Shown piece after piece: positions 24,375-32,602 of a DNA stretch of 64,000 nucleotides. Position 1 is the first letter of the stretch, and each line of letters starts with the position of its first letter. This DNA is from Candidatus Tenderia electrophaga (GTDB lineage: Bacteria > Pseudomonadota > Gammaproteobacteria > Tenderiales > Tenderiaceae), in the NCBI GenBank assembly GCA_001447805.1, contig CP013099.1, positions 3,295,181 to 3,359,180 of the forward strand. Direction: 5' to 3'. Below the pieces are notes generated by a model. That model saw only the letters and a program-made list of their open reading frames with translations. It did no database searches and had not been told where the DNA came from. Made by a program: the position numbers and the translations under genes.

Positions 24375-25676
24375 ATGTTCAAGAAAGCATATGCCTGGGT
24401 GGACGAGCGTTTCCCCCTCACTGAGGTCATCAAGCACGAACTGACCGAGTATCCGGTGCCGCGCAATCTCAATTACATGTGGAGTTTCGGCTTCCTGGCG
24501 TTGTTTGTGTTGGTAGTGCAGATCGTCAGCGGCATTTTTCTGGCCATGCACTACAAGGCCGACGTCAACATGGCCTTCGACTCTATTCAGCACATTATGC
24601 GCGACGTGAACTACGGCTGGCTGATCCGCTATCTGCATTCCACCGGGGCCTCGGCCTTTTTTGTGCTCATCTTCCTGCACATCGGCCGAACGCTGTACTA
24701 CGGTTCGTATCGGCGCCCGCGCGAATTTTTGTGGTGGACAGGCTTGTTGCTGTTGATGTTGCTGATGGCAACCGCCTTCATGGGCTACCTGCTGCCGTGG
24801 GGACAGATGTCCTACTGGGGTGCCCAGGTGATTACCAGTCTGTTCGGCACGACGCCGGTGTATGGCGAAGACATCGTGCGTTGGCTGCGCGGTGATTTCG
24901 TCGTCGGCGACGCCACCCTGACGCGCTTTTTCGCTTTGCACTATCTATTTCCCTTCATTATCGCCGTGGCGGTGGTGATTCACCTGGTGGCGCTGCACTG
25001 GGTCAAGAGCAGCAATCCCTCGGGTATCACCTTGCATGCCAAGGACAACATCCCGTTCCATCCCTACTTCACCATCAAGGACTTATTCGGCCTGGGCGTA
25101 TTCCTCATCGTGTTCTTGGGCTTTGTCTTTTTTAATCCTGAATTTTGGATAGAGGCGGACAACAATATCGCCGCCGATCCCATGCAGACGCCGGCCCACA
25201 TCGTGCCGGAGTGGTACTTCCTGCCCTTCTACGCCATCCTGCGTTCCATTCCCGACGCCTTGGGCGGCGTGATCGCCATGTTCATGGCCATTCTGATTTT
25301 CGCCGCCATGCCCTGGCTGGATCGCTCCAAGGTGCCGGGTGGGGCGCTGTATCGCCCTGGTTACCGCGTTATGGTGTATGTCTTCTTTCTCGATGTGTTG
25401 GTGCTCGCCTACATCGGCGCCCAGCCCGCGGAAGGGGCCTATATCACCATCGGTCGCATCGCCACCTTCATCTACTTCGGTCTGTTCCTGTTGTTGCCTT
25501 TCGTCTCAGCACGTGAGGAGCGGCGCTCGCGCGAAGCAGGGCTGCCGCGTGAGGCGGAGAAACTGATTCGCGAGGAGCAGGAGGAGCTGCTGAGAAACGA
25601 GCACTATCTGCGCCGCAAAGAGGACGAGCTCCAGTTGAAGCAGATTCGCAAGCGCCTGAAGGATGAGGAGCAATAA
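24375..25676 (+). CDS. petB: cytochrome b subunit of the bc1 complex, with long charged C-terminal tail
   Basis: A 433-residue cytochrome b with eight membrane helices. The haem-ligand histidines lie in helix B (RYLHSTGASAFFVLIFLHIGR) and helix D (FFALHYLFPFIIA and VIHLVALHWV). The Qo-site PEWYF motif is present in IVPEWYFLPFYAIL. After the last helix (near residue 375) comes about 55 residues of almost purely charged sequence, from REERRSREAGLPREAEKLI to QIRKRLKDEEQ, a predicted coiled coil. Related proteins end soon after the last helix at about 400-410 residues, so this tail is an addition. petC starts two bases after the stop. Confidence 0.96.
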   Translation: MFKKAYAWVDERFPLTEVIKHELTEYPVPRNLNYMWSFGFLALFVLVVQIVSGIFLAMHYKADVNMAFDSIQHIMRDVNYGWLIRYLHSTGASAFFVLIFLHIGRTLYYGSYRRPREFLWWTGLLLLMLLMATAFMGYLLPWGQMSYWGAQVITSLFGTTPVYGEDIVRWLRGDFVVGDATLTRFFALHYLFPFIIAVAVVIHLVALHWVKSSNPSGITLHAKDNIPFHPYFTIKDLFGLGVFLIVFLGFVFFNPEFWIEADNNIAADPMQTPAHIVPEWYFLPFYAILRSIPDALGGVIAMFMAILIFAAMPWLDRSKVPGGALYRPGYRVMVYVFFLDVLVLAYIGAQPAEGAYITIGRIATFIYFGLFLLLPFVSAREERRSREAGLPREAEKLIREEQEELLRNEHYLRRKEDELQLKQIRKRLKDEEQ

Positions 25677-25678
25677 CA

Positions 25679-26344
25679 ATGAAAAAGCTTTTGGCAATAC
25701 TCGGCGCCGTGACCTTGCTGGCGGGCACGGATATGGTACTGGCGGCCGCCACCGGTACGCTGACGCATATCGATGTGGACGAGTCCAATGAGGCGCGCCA
25801 ACGGGGGGCCGAAACCGTCATCAGCACCTGTCTGCTGTGTCACAGCCTAAAGTACGTCAAGTTTATCAACCTCACCGAAATCGGCATGGCCAAAGAGGAC
25901 ATCGAATTTCTGTTGATGGACCAGGGTATCAGCGACCGCATGATGAGCCTGTCGCCGGTGGAGGTGCGCGAGGAGTCCTACGGCAAGGTGCCGCCGGACC
26001 TGTCGCTGATGGCGATCGCGCGCAAAAACGGTCCGGACTACCTCTACACCTTATTGACCGAGTACTACTACACCGAAGAGGGTGAAACGGATAATCATCT
26101 GTTTCCCGGCATCAAAATGCCCGATGTGTTGGCCTACGCCGATACCGAGCCGGGTTCGGCCGAGCGCGCCGAGGCCGAGGCCCAGGCACGCGATGTGGCC
26201 TCGTTTCTGAAGTGGACCGCCGATCCGAACGCGGACACGCGCGAAAGTATCGGCGTGTATGTGATGATCTACCTGGTCATTCTCACCGCACTGTTGTATC
26301 TGCTGAAACGCCGCGTCTGGCGTGGGGTGCACAAAACCGAATAA
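25679..26344 (+). CDS. petC: cytochrome c1 subunit of the bc1 complex
   Basis: A 221-residue c-type cytochrome. Residues 1-23 form a signal peptide; the haem is bound at CLLCH (51-55) and the sixth ligand Met is in GIKMPDVL. The domain has the EESYGKVPPDLSLMAIAR and YLYTLLTEYYY segments typical of bacterial c1, and one C-terminal anchor helix (VYVMIYLVILTALLYLL). It completes the petABC operon. In many gammaproteobacteria sspA/sspB follow; here a tiny membrane protein gene follows instead. Confidence 0.96.
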   Translation: MKKLLAILGAVTLLAGTDMVLAAATGTLTHIDVDESNEARQRGAETVISTCLLCHSLKYVKFINLTEIGMAKEDIEFLLMDQGISDRMMSLSPVEVREESYGKVPPDLSLMAIARKNGPDYLYTLLTEYYYTEEGETDNHLFPGIKMPDVLAYADTEPGSAERAEAEAQARDVASFLKWTADPNADTRESIGVYVMIYLVILTALLYLLKRRVWRGVHKTE

Positions 26345-26403
26345 CGCAGCCGCGCTGCCGGTCTCCTACCTGTCTAAGCCCCGCAGGTCGCCCCCAGGCA
26401 TTT

Positions 26404-26419
26404 TGTGATCTATGTCACA
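26404..26419. promoter_or_regulatory. perfect CRP-type binding site
   Basis: TGTGA-N6-TCACA is an exact match to the cAMP receptor protein half-site consensus with correct spacing. It lies between petC and the small membrane protein gene. If the site is centred at -41.5, transcription would start near 26453, and a weak TACTGA-type -10 lies at 26443-26448. Vfr and other CRP-family regulators share this motif. Confidence 0.65.
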
Positions 26420-26495
26420 GAAAACGGCGCGCGTGTGGTCTTTACTGATAGTGAGGACGAAATAAAGTCCCCGTCAAGATGATAGGAGGTGCGTC

Positions 26496-26627
26496 ATGAC
26501 CCTAGGTGCAATGAGTTTCGGAATCATTTTACTGGCATGCTTAGTGCCCACCATAGTCGCCGTATTGGCAACCGAACTTGATGAAGAAGTCGCCATGCGC
26601 GGCGGTTCTCACAAGATCCACCACTAA
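26496..26627 (+). CDS. 43-residue small membrane protein
   Basis: An ATG preceded by an almost perfect ribosome site (TAGGAGGTG, with AGGAGG at 26484-26489). The product opens MTLGAMSFG, has a single hydrophobic helix (about residues 8-26, FGIILLACLVPTIVAVLAT), then an acidic ELDEEVAM and a basic GGSHKIHH end. It is too short for most gene finders. A strong terminator follows and a CRP-type site precedes, so this is a complete transcription unit. I know no named family. By analogy with CydX- and CcoM-like subunits, it may stabilise a respiratory complex, but that is inference. Confidence 0.68.
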   Translation: MTLGAMSFGIILLACLVPTIVAVLATELDEEVAMRGGSHKIHH

Positions 26628-26652
26628 CGTAAAAAAGTGCGTTAGGAAGCGC

Positions 26653-26690
26653 AAGGCTCCGTCCGCAGAGGGTGGGGCCTTTCCTTTTTT
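26653..26690 (+). terminator. intrinsic terminator after the small membrane protein
   Basis: AAGGCTCC (26653-26660) pairs with GGGGCCTT (26674-26681) with one G-T pair, followed by TCCTTTTTT. It lies 25 bases after the stop of the 43-residue gene and before the convergent lipA. Confidence 0.75.
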
Positions 26691-26708
26691 CGGGGTGGGC
26701 AATTCGGT

Positions 26709-27677
26709 TTAAGAGACCTGCTGTCCCGCCGCCTGCAGGTCGGCATGATAAGAGGAACGCACCATGGGTCCGCTGGCCACATTGCTGAATCCCAGTTGTT
26801 TGGCTGTCTGGGCCAGGCGCTCGAAGCTCTCCGGCGTGACGTAGCGCTCCACCGGCAGATGGTGACGGCTGGGTTGCAGGTACTGGCCCAGGGTCAGCAT
26901 GTCCACATCATGGGCGCGCAGGTCGTGCATCACCTCGATGATCTCCGCATCGCTTTCACCCAAGCCCAGCATCAGGCCCGACTTGGTCGGAATGCCGGGA
27001 TGGGTGCGCTTGAAGCGCTGCAACAAGGTCAAGGACCATTGGTAGTCTGCGCCGGGACGGGCCTGCCGGTAGAGCCGCGGCACGGTCTCCAGATTGTGGT
27101 TAAACACATCCGGCGGGGCAGTGCCCAGTTCGGTCAAGGCGACGTCCATTCGGCCGCGGAAATCGGGCACCAATATCTCGATGGTGAGTTGCGGCGAGCG
27201 CCGGCGCGCCGCTCGGATGCAGGCGGCGAAGTGGCCCGCGCCGCCGTCGCGCAGGTCGTCGCGATCCACGGAGGTGATTACTACATAGCGCAAACCCATG
27301 GCCCGGATGGTCTCGGCCAGGTGCTGCGCTTCGTCTGGATCAAGGGCTTTGGGGCGACCGTGGGCGACGTCGCAAAAGGGGCAGCGCCGGGTGCAAATGC
27401 CCCCCATGATCATGAAGGTAGCGGTGCCGTGATCGAAACACTCGCCCAGGTTGGGGCATTGCGCCTCCTCGCACACGGTGAATAATCTTTGTTCCCTGAG
27501 TATGCCCTTGAGCCGCGCCACTTCCGGACTGGTGGGCGCCTTGGCCTTGATCCAGCGCGGTTTTTTCAGCGGCTCGTCCTTGGGCACCACCTTGATGGGG
27601 ATGCGCGCGGTCTTGGCGGCGCCCTTAAGCGGGGCCAGGGATTCGATGCGTTCGCGTTCCAGGGATTTGTCCGACAT
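26709..27677 (-). CDS. lipA: lipoyl synthase LipA
   Basis: A 322-residue radical SAM enzyme that inserts two sulfurs into protein-bound octanoate. The auxiliary cluster cysteines are in [12 protein letters not shown] (Cys69, 74, 80) and the radical SAM CxxxCxxC is CTRRCPFC (95-102). The later segments [21 protein letters not shown] and the near-terminal [10 protein letters not shown] with the cluster-ligand serine are present. It is the last gene of the dacA-dat-ybeD-lipB-lipA series, seven bases after lipB. Confidence 0.98.
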   Translation of the reverse strand: MSDKSLERERIESLAPLKGAAKTARIPIKVVPKDEPLKKPRWIKAKAPTSPEVARLKGILREQRLFTVCEEAQCPNLGECFDHGTATFMIMGGICTRRCPFCDVAHGRPKALDPDEAQHLAETIRAMGLRYVVITSVDRDDLRDGGAGHFAACIRAARRRSPQLTIEILVPDFRGRMDVALTELGTAPPDVFNHNLETVPRLYRQARPGADYQWSLTLLQRFKRTHPGIPTKSGLMLGLGESDAEIIEVMHDLRAHDVDMLTLGQYLQPSRHHLPVERYVTPESFERLAQTAKQLGFSNVASGPMVRSSYHADLQAAGQQVS

Positions 27678-27684
27678 GTGTCAT

Positions 27685-28317
27685 TCAACCTTGTACGTAT
27701 TCGGGGTCAGTATACCCCAGCTGTCGAGCCAGCTTGGTGCACAGCGCCGGGGTGACGCTGGCGATGCTGTCCGGCCCGCCCAGATCGACCAGCTGGGTCA
27801 CCTGCATGCCGTGGTGGCCGCAGGGGTTGATGCGGCTAAAGGGACTCAGGTCCATATTCACATTCAATGCCAGCCCGTGATAGCTGCAGCCACGCCGCAC
27901 GCGCAGGCCGAGGGCAGCGATCTTGCGCTTACCGACATAGACGCCGGGGGCGTCGCGCCGACCGTGGGCTTGGATATCGTAATCCGCCAACAGTGCGATA
28001 ACGGCCTGTTCGATGCGTTCCACCAGTGCCCGCACGCCCAGCTTGCGCCGTTTCAGGTCGATGAGCAGATAGGCCACCAGCTGCCCCGGGCCGTGATAGG
28101 TCACCTGGCCGCCGCGGTCGATCTTGATCACCGGGATATCGCCGGGGCTGAGCAGATGTTCGGTTTTGCCGTTCATGCCTTGGGTGAACACCGCGTTGTG
28201 CTCCAGTAGCCAGATCTCATCGACTGTGGTGTGGTCGCGGTGGTCAGTGAATTGCTGCATGCGGCGCCACACCGGCTGGTATGGCTGACGCCCGAGTTGG
28301 CGGATCAGGGGGGGCAT
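27685..28317 (-). CDS. lipB: octanoyl-[ACP]:protein N-octanoyltransferase LipB
   Basis: A 210-residue enzyme that moves octanoate from acyl carrier protein to lipoyl domains, supplying the substrate of LipA. Family motifs: [33 protein letters not shown], the active-site Lys in KRKIAALG and the active-site Cys in [10 protein letters not shown]. Its ATG shares one base with the stop of ybeD (TGATG), which implies translational coupling. Confidence 0.97.
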   Translation of the reverse strand: MPPLIRQLGRQPYQPVWRRMQQFTDHRDHTTVDEIWLLEHNAVFTQGMNGKTEHLLSPGDIPVIKIDRGGQVTYHGPGQLVAYLLIDLKRRKLGVRALVERIEQAVIALLADYDIQAHGRRDAPGVYVGKRKIAALGLRVRRGCSYHGLALNVNMDLSPFSRINPCGHHGMQVTQLVDLGGPDSIASVTPALCTKLARQLGYTDPEYVQG

Positions 28318-28586
28318 CAGAGTGCCATCAAGACCCGTTCGTGGGCGCTGAGGCTGCGGTAGATTGCGTCCAGCTGCTCGCGGCTCTCGGCCTCGAAGGT
28401 GATGGTGATCGACACATATTTACCCGCCGCGCTGGGCTGGCTGCTGACCGCGCCCTCACTCAGATCGGCCACGTGTTGGCGCACCAGGGAGACCACCAGG
28501 GCATCGAAATCGTCCTGCGCCAGTCCCATGGCCTTGATGCTGAAACGGCAGGGAAATTCCATTAAGGGAGCGTCGTGGCGGCTCAT
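28317..28586 (-). CDS. YbeD/DUF493 family protein
   Basis: An 89-residue protein of the DUF493 (YbeD) family, with [21 protein letters not shown] at the start and [20 protein letters not shown] in the middle, giving a beta-alpha ferredoxin-like fold related to ACT domains. The role is unknown, though the gene is conserved beside lipB and dacA. Start at 28586 overlaps the stop of the aminotransferase by four bases; upstream extension of this frame is antisense-like and unconserved. Confidence 0.92.
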   Translation of the reverse strand: MSRHDAPLMEFPCRFSIKAMGLAQDDFDALVVSLVRQHVADLSEGAVSSQPSAAGKYVSITITFEAESREQLDAIYRSLSAHERVLMAL

Positions 28587-29452
28587 GTCGTTTCCACCGC
28601 GCCGGCGATCAGGGCGCGTTTGTAGTTTTGATAGAGCCTGTGCATTTGCCGCCAGATCGGGCCGGGGCGGCCCGCGCCCACGGCTTGGTCGTCGAGCCGG
28701 GTGACGGGCAGCAACTCCTTGGTGGAACTGGACAGCCAGATCTCCTCCGCCCGCTGCAGTTCCTCGGGGCCGAATTCGCACTCCTGTTGTGCCAAGCCCT
28801 GGGCGGCCGCCAGCTCCAGCACCAGGTCGCGGGTGATGCCCGGCAACAGGAAGGGACCCTTGGGCGGCGTTTTGATGACACCGTCCGTCACGATGAAGAC
28901 GTTGCTGGCCGCGCCCTCGGTGACCACACCGTCGCGCACCAGGATGGCTTCCTGGGCGCCGGCGTCGATGGCCTGCTGGCGCAGCAGGATATTGGGCAGC
29001 AGGGCGATGGCCTTGATATGGCAATACTTCCAGCGGATATCGTCCAGGGTGATGGCGGCGACACCGTCGTGCAGCAGCTCGCTGGCCACTGGTTTCAGCG
29101 GGCTGCTGGCTATGAACACGGTCGGCTCGGTGTCGAGCGGAAAGGCATGATCACGCGGCGCGTGGCCGCGGGTGATTTGCAAATAGATCGATTGTTCGCC
29201 ACCGCCGTTCGCCTGCGCCAGGCGTTGCAGAATCTCGGTCCATTCGGCATTGGACATAGGATTGGCCAAGCGGATGCCGTCCAGGCTGTGCTGCAGCCGC
29301 TGCAGGTGTTCGTCGACGCGAAACAGACGTCCGCCGTAGACCGGAATCACCTCATAGACGCCGTCGCCGAACACGAAGCCGCGGTCCATGACCGGAACGA
29401 AGGCTTGGTCTTGCGGCAGAAAACGGCCGTTGAGAAAGACGATATCCGACAT
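28583..29452 (-). CDS. dat: D-amino-acid transaminase (class IV PLP enzyme)
   Basis: A 289-residue fold-type IV aminotransferase. The PLP lysine is Lys147 in CHIKAIALLPNIL, and the D-amino-acid aminotransferase fingerprint RGHAPRDHAFP (95-105) supplies the carboxylate-binding Arg and His. This favours D-Ala/D-Glu transamination over branched-chain activity. EGAASNVFIV and the terminal substrate loop are normal. Its place between dacA and ybeD suggests it re-uses D-alanine released by the carboxypeptidase. It overlaps ybeD by four bases and follows dacA by seven. Confidence 0.9.
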   Translation of the reverse strand: MSDIVFLNGRFLPQDQAFVPVMDRGFVFGDGVYEVIPVYGGRLFRVDEHLQRLQHSLDGIRLANPMSNAEWTEILQRLAQANGGGEQSIYLQITRGHAPRDHAFPLDTEPTVFIASSPLKPVASELLHDGVAAITLDDIRWKYCHIKAIALLPNILLRQQAIDAGAQEAILVRDGVVTEGAASNVFIVTDGVIKTPPKGPFLLPGITRDLVLELAAAQGLAQQECEFGPEELQRAEEIWLSSSTKELLPVTRLDDQAVGAGRPGPIWRQMHRLYQNYKRALIAGAVETT

Positions 29453-29459
29453 GGAAGGA

Positions 29460-30632
29460 TTATTCGAACAGCAACAAGGCTTCGTCCACCAGGCGGCTGA
29501 ACAGCCCGCCTTCGGGAATGTCCTGCAGCGCCACTAGGGCTTGGCGCGCCAGCACCTCACCGTCGAGAGAGACTTCCAGCATGCCGTATTGCTTGCCTTT
29601 CTCGATCGGCGCCGTGAGCGTGGGTGAGATCTTCATGTTGGCGTTGAGATCGTCGTATTGGCCGCGCGGAATGGTGACATACATCTCCGCGGCGAGCCCC
29701 AAGGGCAGTTGTTCGCTCGCGCCCTTCCAGACGCGCGCCTCGGTGAGTTTCTCCAAGGGCGCGTAGAGGCGGTGGGTCTCGTAAAAACGAAAGCCGTAGC
29801 TGAGCAGTTTCTGGCTTTCACGGGCGCGGGCGTTTTCGCTCTTGGCGCCCAGTACCACCGATATCAGCCGCATGTCGTCGCGCTTGGCGGAGGACACCAG
29901 GCAGTAGCCGGCGGCCTCGGTGTGACCGGTCTTGATGCCGTCCACACTGTCGTCCTGCCATAACAATTTGTTGCGGTTGTACTGGGTAATGCCGTTGTAG
30001 GTAAATTGCTTAATCGAGTACCAGGAATAGTGTTCGGGAAAGTCGCGGATCAGGGCGCGCGCCAGGGCGGCCATGTCGCGGGCGTTGGTGTAATGATCGT
30101 CGTGCGGCAGGCCGGTGCTGTTGACGAAGTGGCTGGCCGTCATGCCCAGTTCCTCAGCGGTGCGGTTCATCAGATTGGCGAACACCTCTTCGCCGCCGGC
30201 CACGTATTCGGCCAGGGCCACTGTGGCATCGTTGCCGGATTGCACGATCATGCCCTTGAGCAGGGTCTCCACCGGGACCTTTTTGCCCACCTCGACAAAG
30301 GTGCGTGAACCCGGCATGCGCCAAGCCTTTTCGCTGATCAAGACCTCGTCATCCAGCTTGATCTTGTCCATCTGCAGCTCGTTGAGCACGATGTAGGCGG
30401 TCATCATCTTGGTCAAGCTGGCCGGTTCCAGGCGTTCCTCGGCCTTTTCCTCGGCGATGATTCGGCCGCTGTCGAAGTCCATCAACACGAAACTGCGCGC
30501 GCCGATATCGGGCGGCGGCGGTGCGTCGAGAGCGGCGCCTGCAGCGCTGCCGAACAGGGTGAGGAGGGTGGCGCAAAGAAGACTGACAAAGCGCGTGAAA
30601 TGGGACGAAAAGGCTAGGCTGGCAGTGATCAT
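29460..30632 (-). CDS. dacA: D-alanyl-D-alanine carboxypeptidase (PBP5/6 family)
   Basis: A 390-residue low-molecular-weight penicillin-binding protein that trims the terminal D-Ala of peptidoglycan pentapeptides. Signal peptide at 1-34. Active-site motifs: SLTK (Ser72, Lys75), SGN in VQSGNDATVALAEY, and KTG in IKTGHTEAAGYCLV. The C-terminal beta domain is followed by an amphipathic anchor (PEGGLFSRLVDEALLLFE). AGGAA lies just upstream of the ATG. It heads the dacA-dat-ybeD-lipB-lipA series. Confidence 0.96.
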   Translation of the reverse strand: MITASLAFSSHFTRFVSLLCATLLTLFGSAAGAALDAPPPPDIGARSFVLMDFDSGRIIAEEKAEERLEPASLTKMMTAYIVLNELQMDKIKLDDEVLISEKAWRMPGSRTFVEVGKKVPVETLLKGMIVQSGNDATVALAEYVAGGEEVFANLMNRTAEELGMTASHFVNSTGLPHDDHYTNARDMAALARALIRDFPEHYSWYSIKQFTYNGITQYNRNKLLWQDDSVDGIKTGHTEAAGYCLVSSAKRDDMRLISVVLGAKSENARARESQKLLSYGFRFYETHRLYAPLEKLTEARVWKGASEQLPLGLAAEMYVTIPRGQYDDLNANMKISPTLTAPIEKGKQYGMLEVSLDGEVLARQALVALQDIPEGGLFSRLVDEALLLFE

Positions 30633-30735
30633 ATTTCCTGAATGGGGCGGCAGAGTGAAAAAACTAAAATGGAATGGTAATCAATGGACGCTAGTTTACC
30701 GGGAATGTTCCGGAAAATGTAATTGTCGTCTTGAT

Positions 30736-31590
30736 TTAGTCAATGACCACGCTGGTATTGGTAATGCCCTGATGCACCAGGCGCGAGGCCAGCTGCTGCG
30801 CCTCTTGGTCGCTCGCCAGCGGGCCGATGCGTACCCGATAGACCGGCTGGGTCGGGTCGCTGCCGGGAAAGATATGCACCGGGCTGCCAGCCATCTGCGC
30901 CAGGCGGCGGCGCAGGTTTTCGGCATTCAGGCGTGAATTGAAGGCGCCCACCTGCAGATACAGGTGCTGGTCAGATGCGGCGTCTGGCGCCGTTTTGACA
31001 GCATCTGCCGGGGCGGTTGGCTGTACCCGTTGCTGCGCCAGACGGTGGGCCTGGGGCCGGGACGGGTCGATGGCGCGGATCTCCACCCGGCCGGTGCCGT
31101 GCGTGTTAATGCCCAACTTGATGGCTGCGGCGTAGGAGAGGTCGATAATGCGGCCGTCGTGAAACGGGCCGCGGTCATTCACCTTGACGATGACGCGGCG
31201 ACCGTTGTCCAGATTGGTGACCTCCACATAGGTGGGCAGGGGCAGGGTCTTGTGCGCCGCGGTCATGGCGTACATGTTATAGGTCTCGCCGCTGGAGGTG
31301 CGCCGGCCGTGGAACTTGGTGCCGTACCAGGAGGCGATGCCGCGCTCGATAAACCCTTGGCTGCTGTTCAAGGTCGTATAACTCTTGCCATGCACTATGT
31401 ACGTGGGCGGATTGCCGTATTTGCTCAGTGGTTCGTGGCGCGGCACGGCGTCGGGAATGGCGTCCACGTTGACATGCCCGCTGGGGGCGCCGTCACCACG
31501 CTGAAACGGACCCGAGGCACAGCCGCCCAGCAGGGCCAGCAGGGCCAGGGCGGGGGTGAAACGGTGCATGCGTTGCAGCGAGGAGGTCAT
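30736..31590 (-). CDS. rlpA: septal lytic transglycosylase RlpA (lipoprotein, SPOR domain)
   Basis: A 284-residue outer-membrane lipoprotein: lipobox LLGGC near residue 24, double-psi beta-barrel RlpA domain (GIASWYGTKFHGRRTSSGE to VKVNDRGPFHDGRIIDLSYAAA, with the catalytic Asp and His-like residues), a short linker, and a C-terminal SPOR domain (LYLQVGAFNSRLNAENLRR to the end) that binds denuded septal glycan. Its start overlaps the end of mltB by four bases. Confidence 0.95.
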   Translation of the reverse strand: MTSSLQRMHRFTPALALLALLGGCASGPFQRGDGAPSGHVNVDAIPDAVPRHEPLSKYGNPPTYIVHGKSYTTLNSSQGFIERGIASWYGTKFHGRRTSSGETYNMYAMTAAHKTLPLPTYVEVTNLDNGRRVIVKVNDRGPFHDGRIIDLSYAAAIKLGINTHGTGRVEIRAIDPSRPQAHRLAQQRVQPTAPADAVKTAPDAASDQHLYLQVGAFNSRLNAENLRRRLAQMAGSPVHIFPGSDPTQPVYRVRIGPLASDQEAQQLASRLVHQGITNTSVVID

Positions 31591-32594
31591 TGGTCAATAT
31601 TAGCCTGTGCCTGGAGTTGGCGCTTGATGCCCTGGCTCAGTTGGTAGACCGCCATGGCATACAGTTCGCTGTGATTGTAGCGTGTGATAGCGTAGAAATT
31701 CCGCAGTCCGAGCCAGTATTCCGGCCCGGTTTTGCTTTGCAGCACGATCAGATCGGCCTCCCATTGCTCGGAGACGCTGTGCTCGGGCGTATAGCCGCGT
31801 TGGCGCCACTGTTGAATCGCGGTGTCGGGTTTTTTTAAACGCCCGTTTTCAGTCGGCGCGCCGGCGCCGGGCAGCACCGGTACGGCCACCGGCTGGTTAC
31901 GCTGCCAGCCATGGCGGGCCAGATAATTGGCCACGCTGCCGATGGCGTCGGCGCTGTTGTCGAGCAGGTCGCGAATGCCATCGCCGTCGAAGTCCACGGC
32001 GTAGTGGCGATAGCTGCTGGAGATGAATTGCGGCTTGCCCATGGCGCCGGCATAGGAGCCGGTCACCGCCAGCGGATCGAAACGTTCTTCGCGGCTGAGC
32101 AGCAGAAACGCCTCCAGCTCCTTGAGGAAAAACGTGCTGCGGCGCGGATAGTCGAAGCCCAGGGTGGCCAGCGCGTCGGCCACCCGATACTTGCCGCGAT
32201 ACCGGCCGTAGCGCGTCTCCACGCCGAGGATGGCGGTGATGATCTCGGCCGGCACGCCGTATTTGCTCTCGGCCCGTTGCAGCACGCTGTGGTGCTGGCG
32301 CAGGAATTCGGCACCTTCATCCATGCGCGCCTGGGTGACGAAGAGGGGGCGGTACTGATGCCAGGGTTTGGCCTCGTAGGGTCGGTTCATGGCGTCGATG
32401 ATTTCGGGCCGAATCTCCACCTGTTCAAACACGCGCTGCAATTCGCCGCGCTCGAATTTGTGGGTGTCGGCGATACGTTCGATAAAGGCCTGTACATCCT
32501 GGCGCGCGGCGGTGTTGGCGCCGACCGTCAGCGGTAGGGTCAGAAGGCCGCATAGCAGCGTGTTGAGCAACAGTCCGTGTCCGAGTTTTTGCAT
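31587..32594 (-). CDS. mltB: membrane-bound lytic murein transglycosylase B (MltB/SltB)
   Basis: A 335-residue peptidoglycan lyase. Residues 1-24 are a signal peptide without a good lipobox (TLLCG), so it may be soluble and periplasmic like Pseudomonas SltB1. The catalytic Glu is in ILGVETRYGRYRGKYRVADALATL, and GAMGKPQFISSSYRHYAVDFDGDG is diagnostic. Start ATG 32594 gives a proper signal; the same open phase runs far upstream through rodA but has no protein character there. It lies eight bases after rodA. Confidence 0.95.
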   Translation of the reverse strand: MQKLGHGLLLNTLLCGLLTLPLTVGANTAARQDVQAFIERIADTHKFERGELQRVFEQVEIRPEIIDAMNRPYEAKPWHQYRPLFVTQARMDEGAEFLRQHHSVLQRAESKYGVPAEIITAILGVETRYGRYRGKYRVADALATLGFDYPRRSTFFLKELEAFLLLSREERFDPLAVTGSYAGAMGKPQFISSSYRHYAVDFDGDGIRDLLDNSADAIGSVANYLARHGWQRNQPVAVPVLPGAGAPTENGRLKKPDTAIQQWRQRGYTPEHSVSEQWEADLIVLQSKTGPEYWLGLRNFYAITRYNHSELYAMAVYQLSQGIKRQLQAQANIDQ

Positions 32595-32602
32595 GATGTG
32601 AA

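Noticed and set aside
28587-29024. Upstream extension of the ybeD frame into the aminotransferase gene
   Set aside because: The extension overlaps the real D-amino-acid transaminase and has no family similarity; the ATG at 28586 overlaps its stop as expected for an operon.
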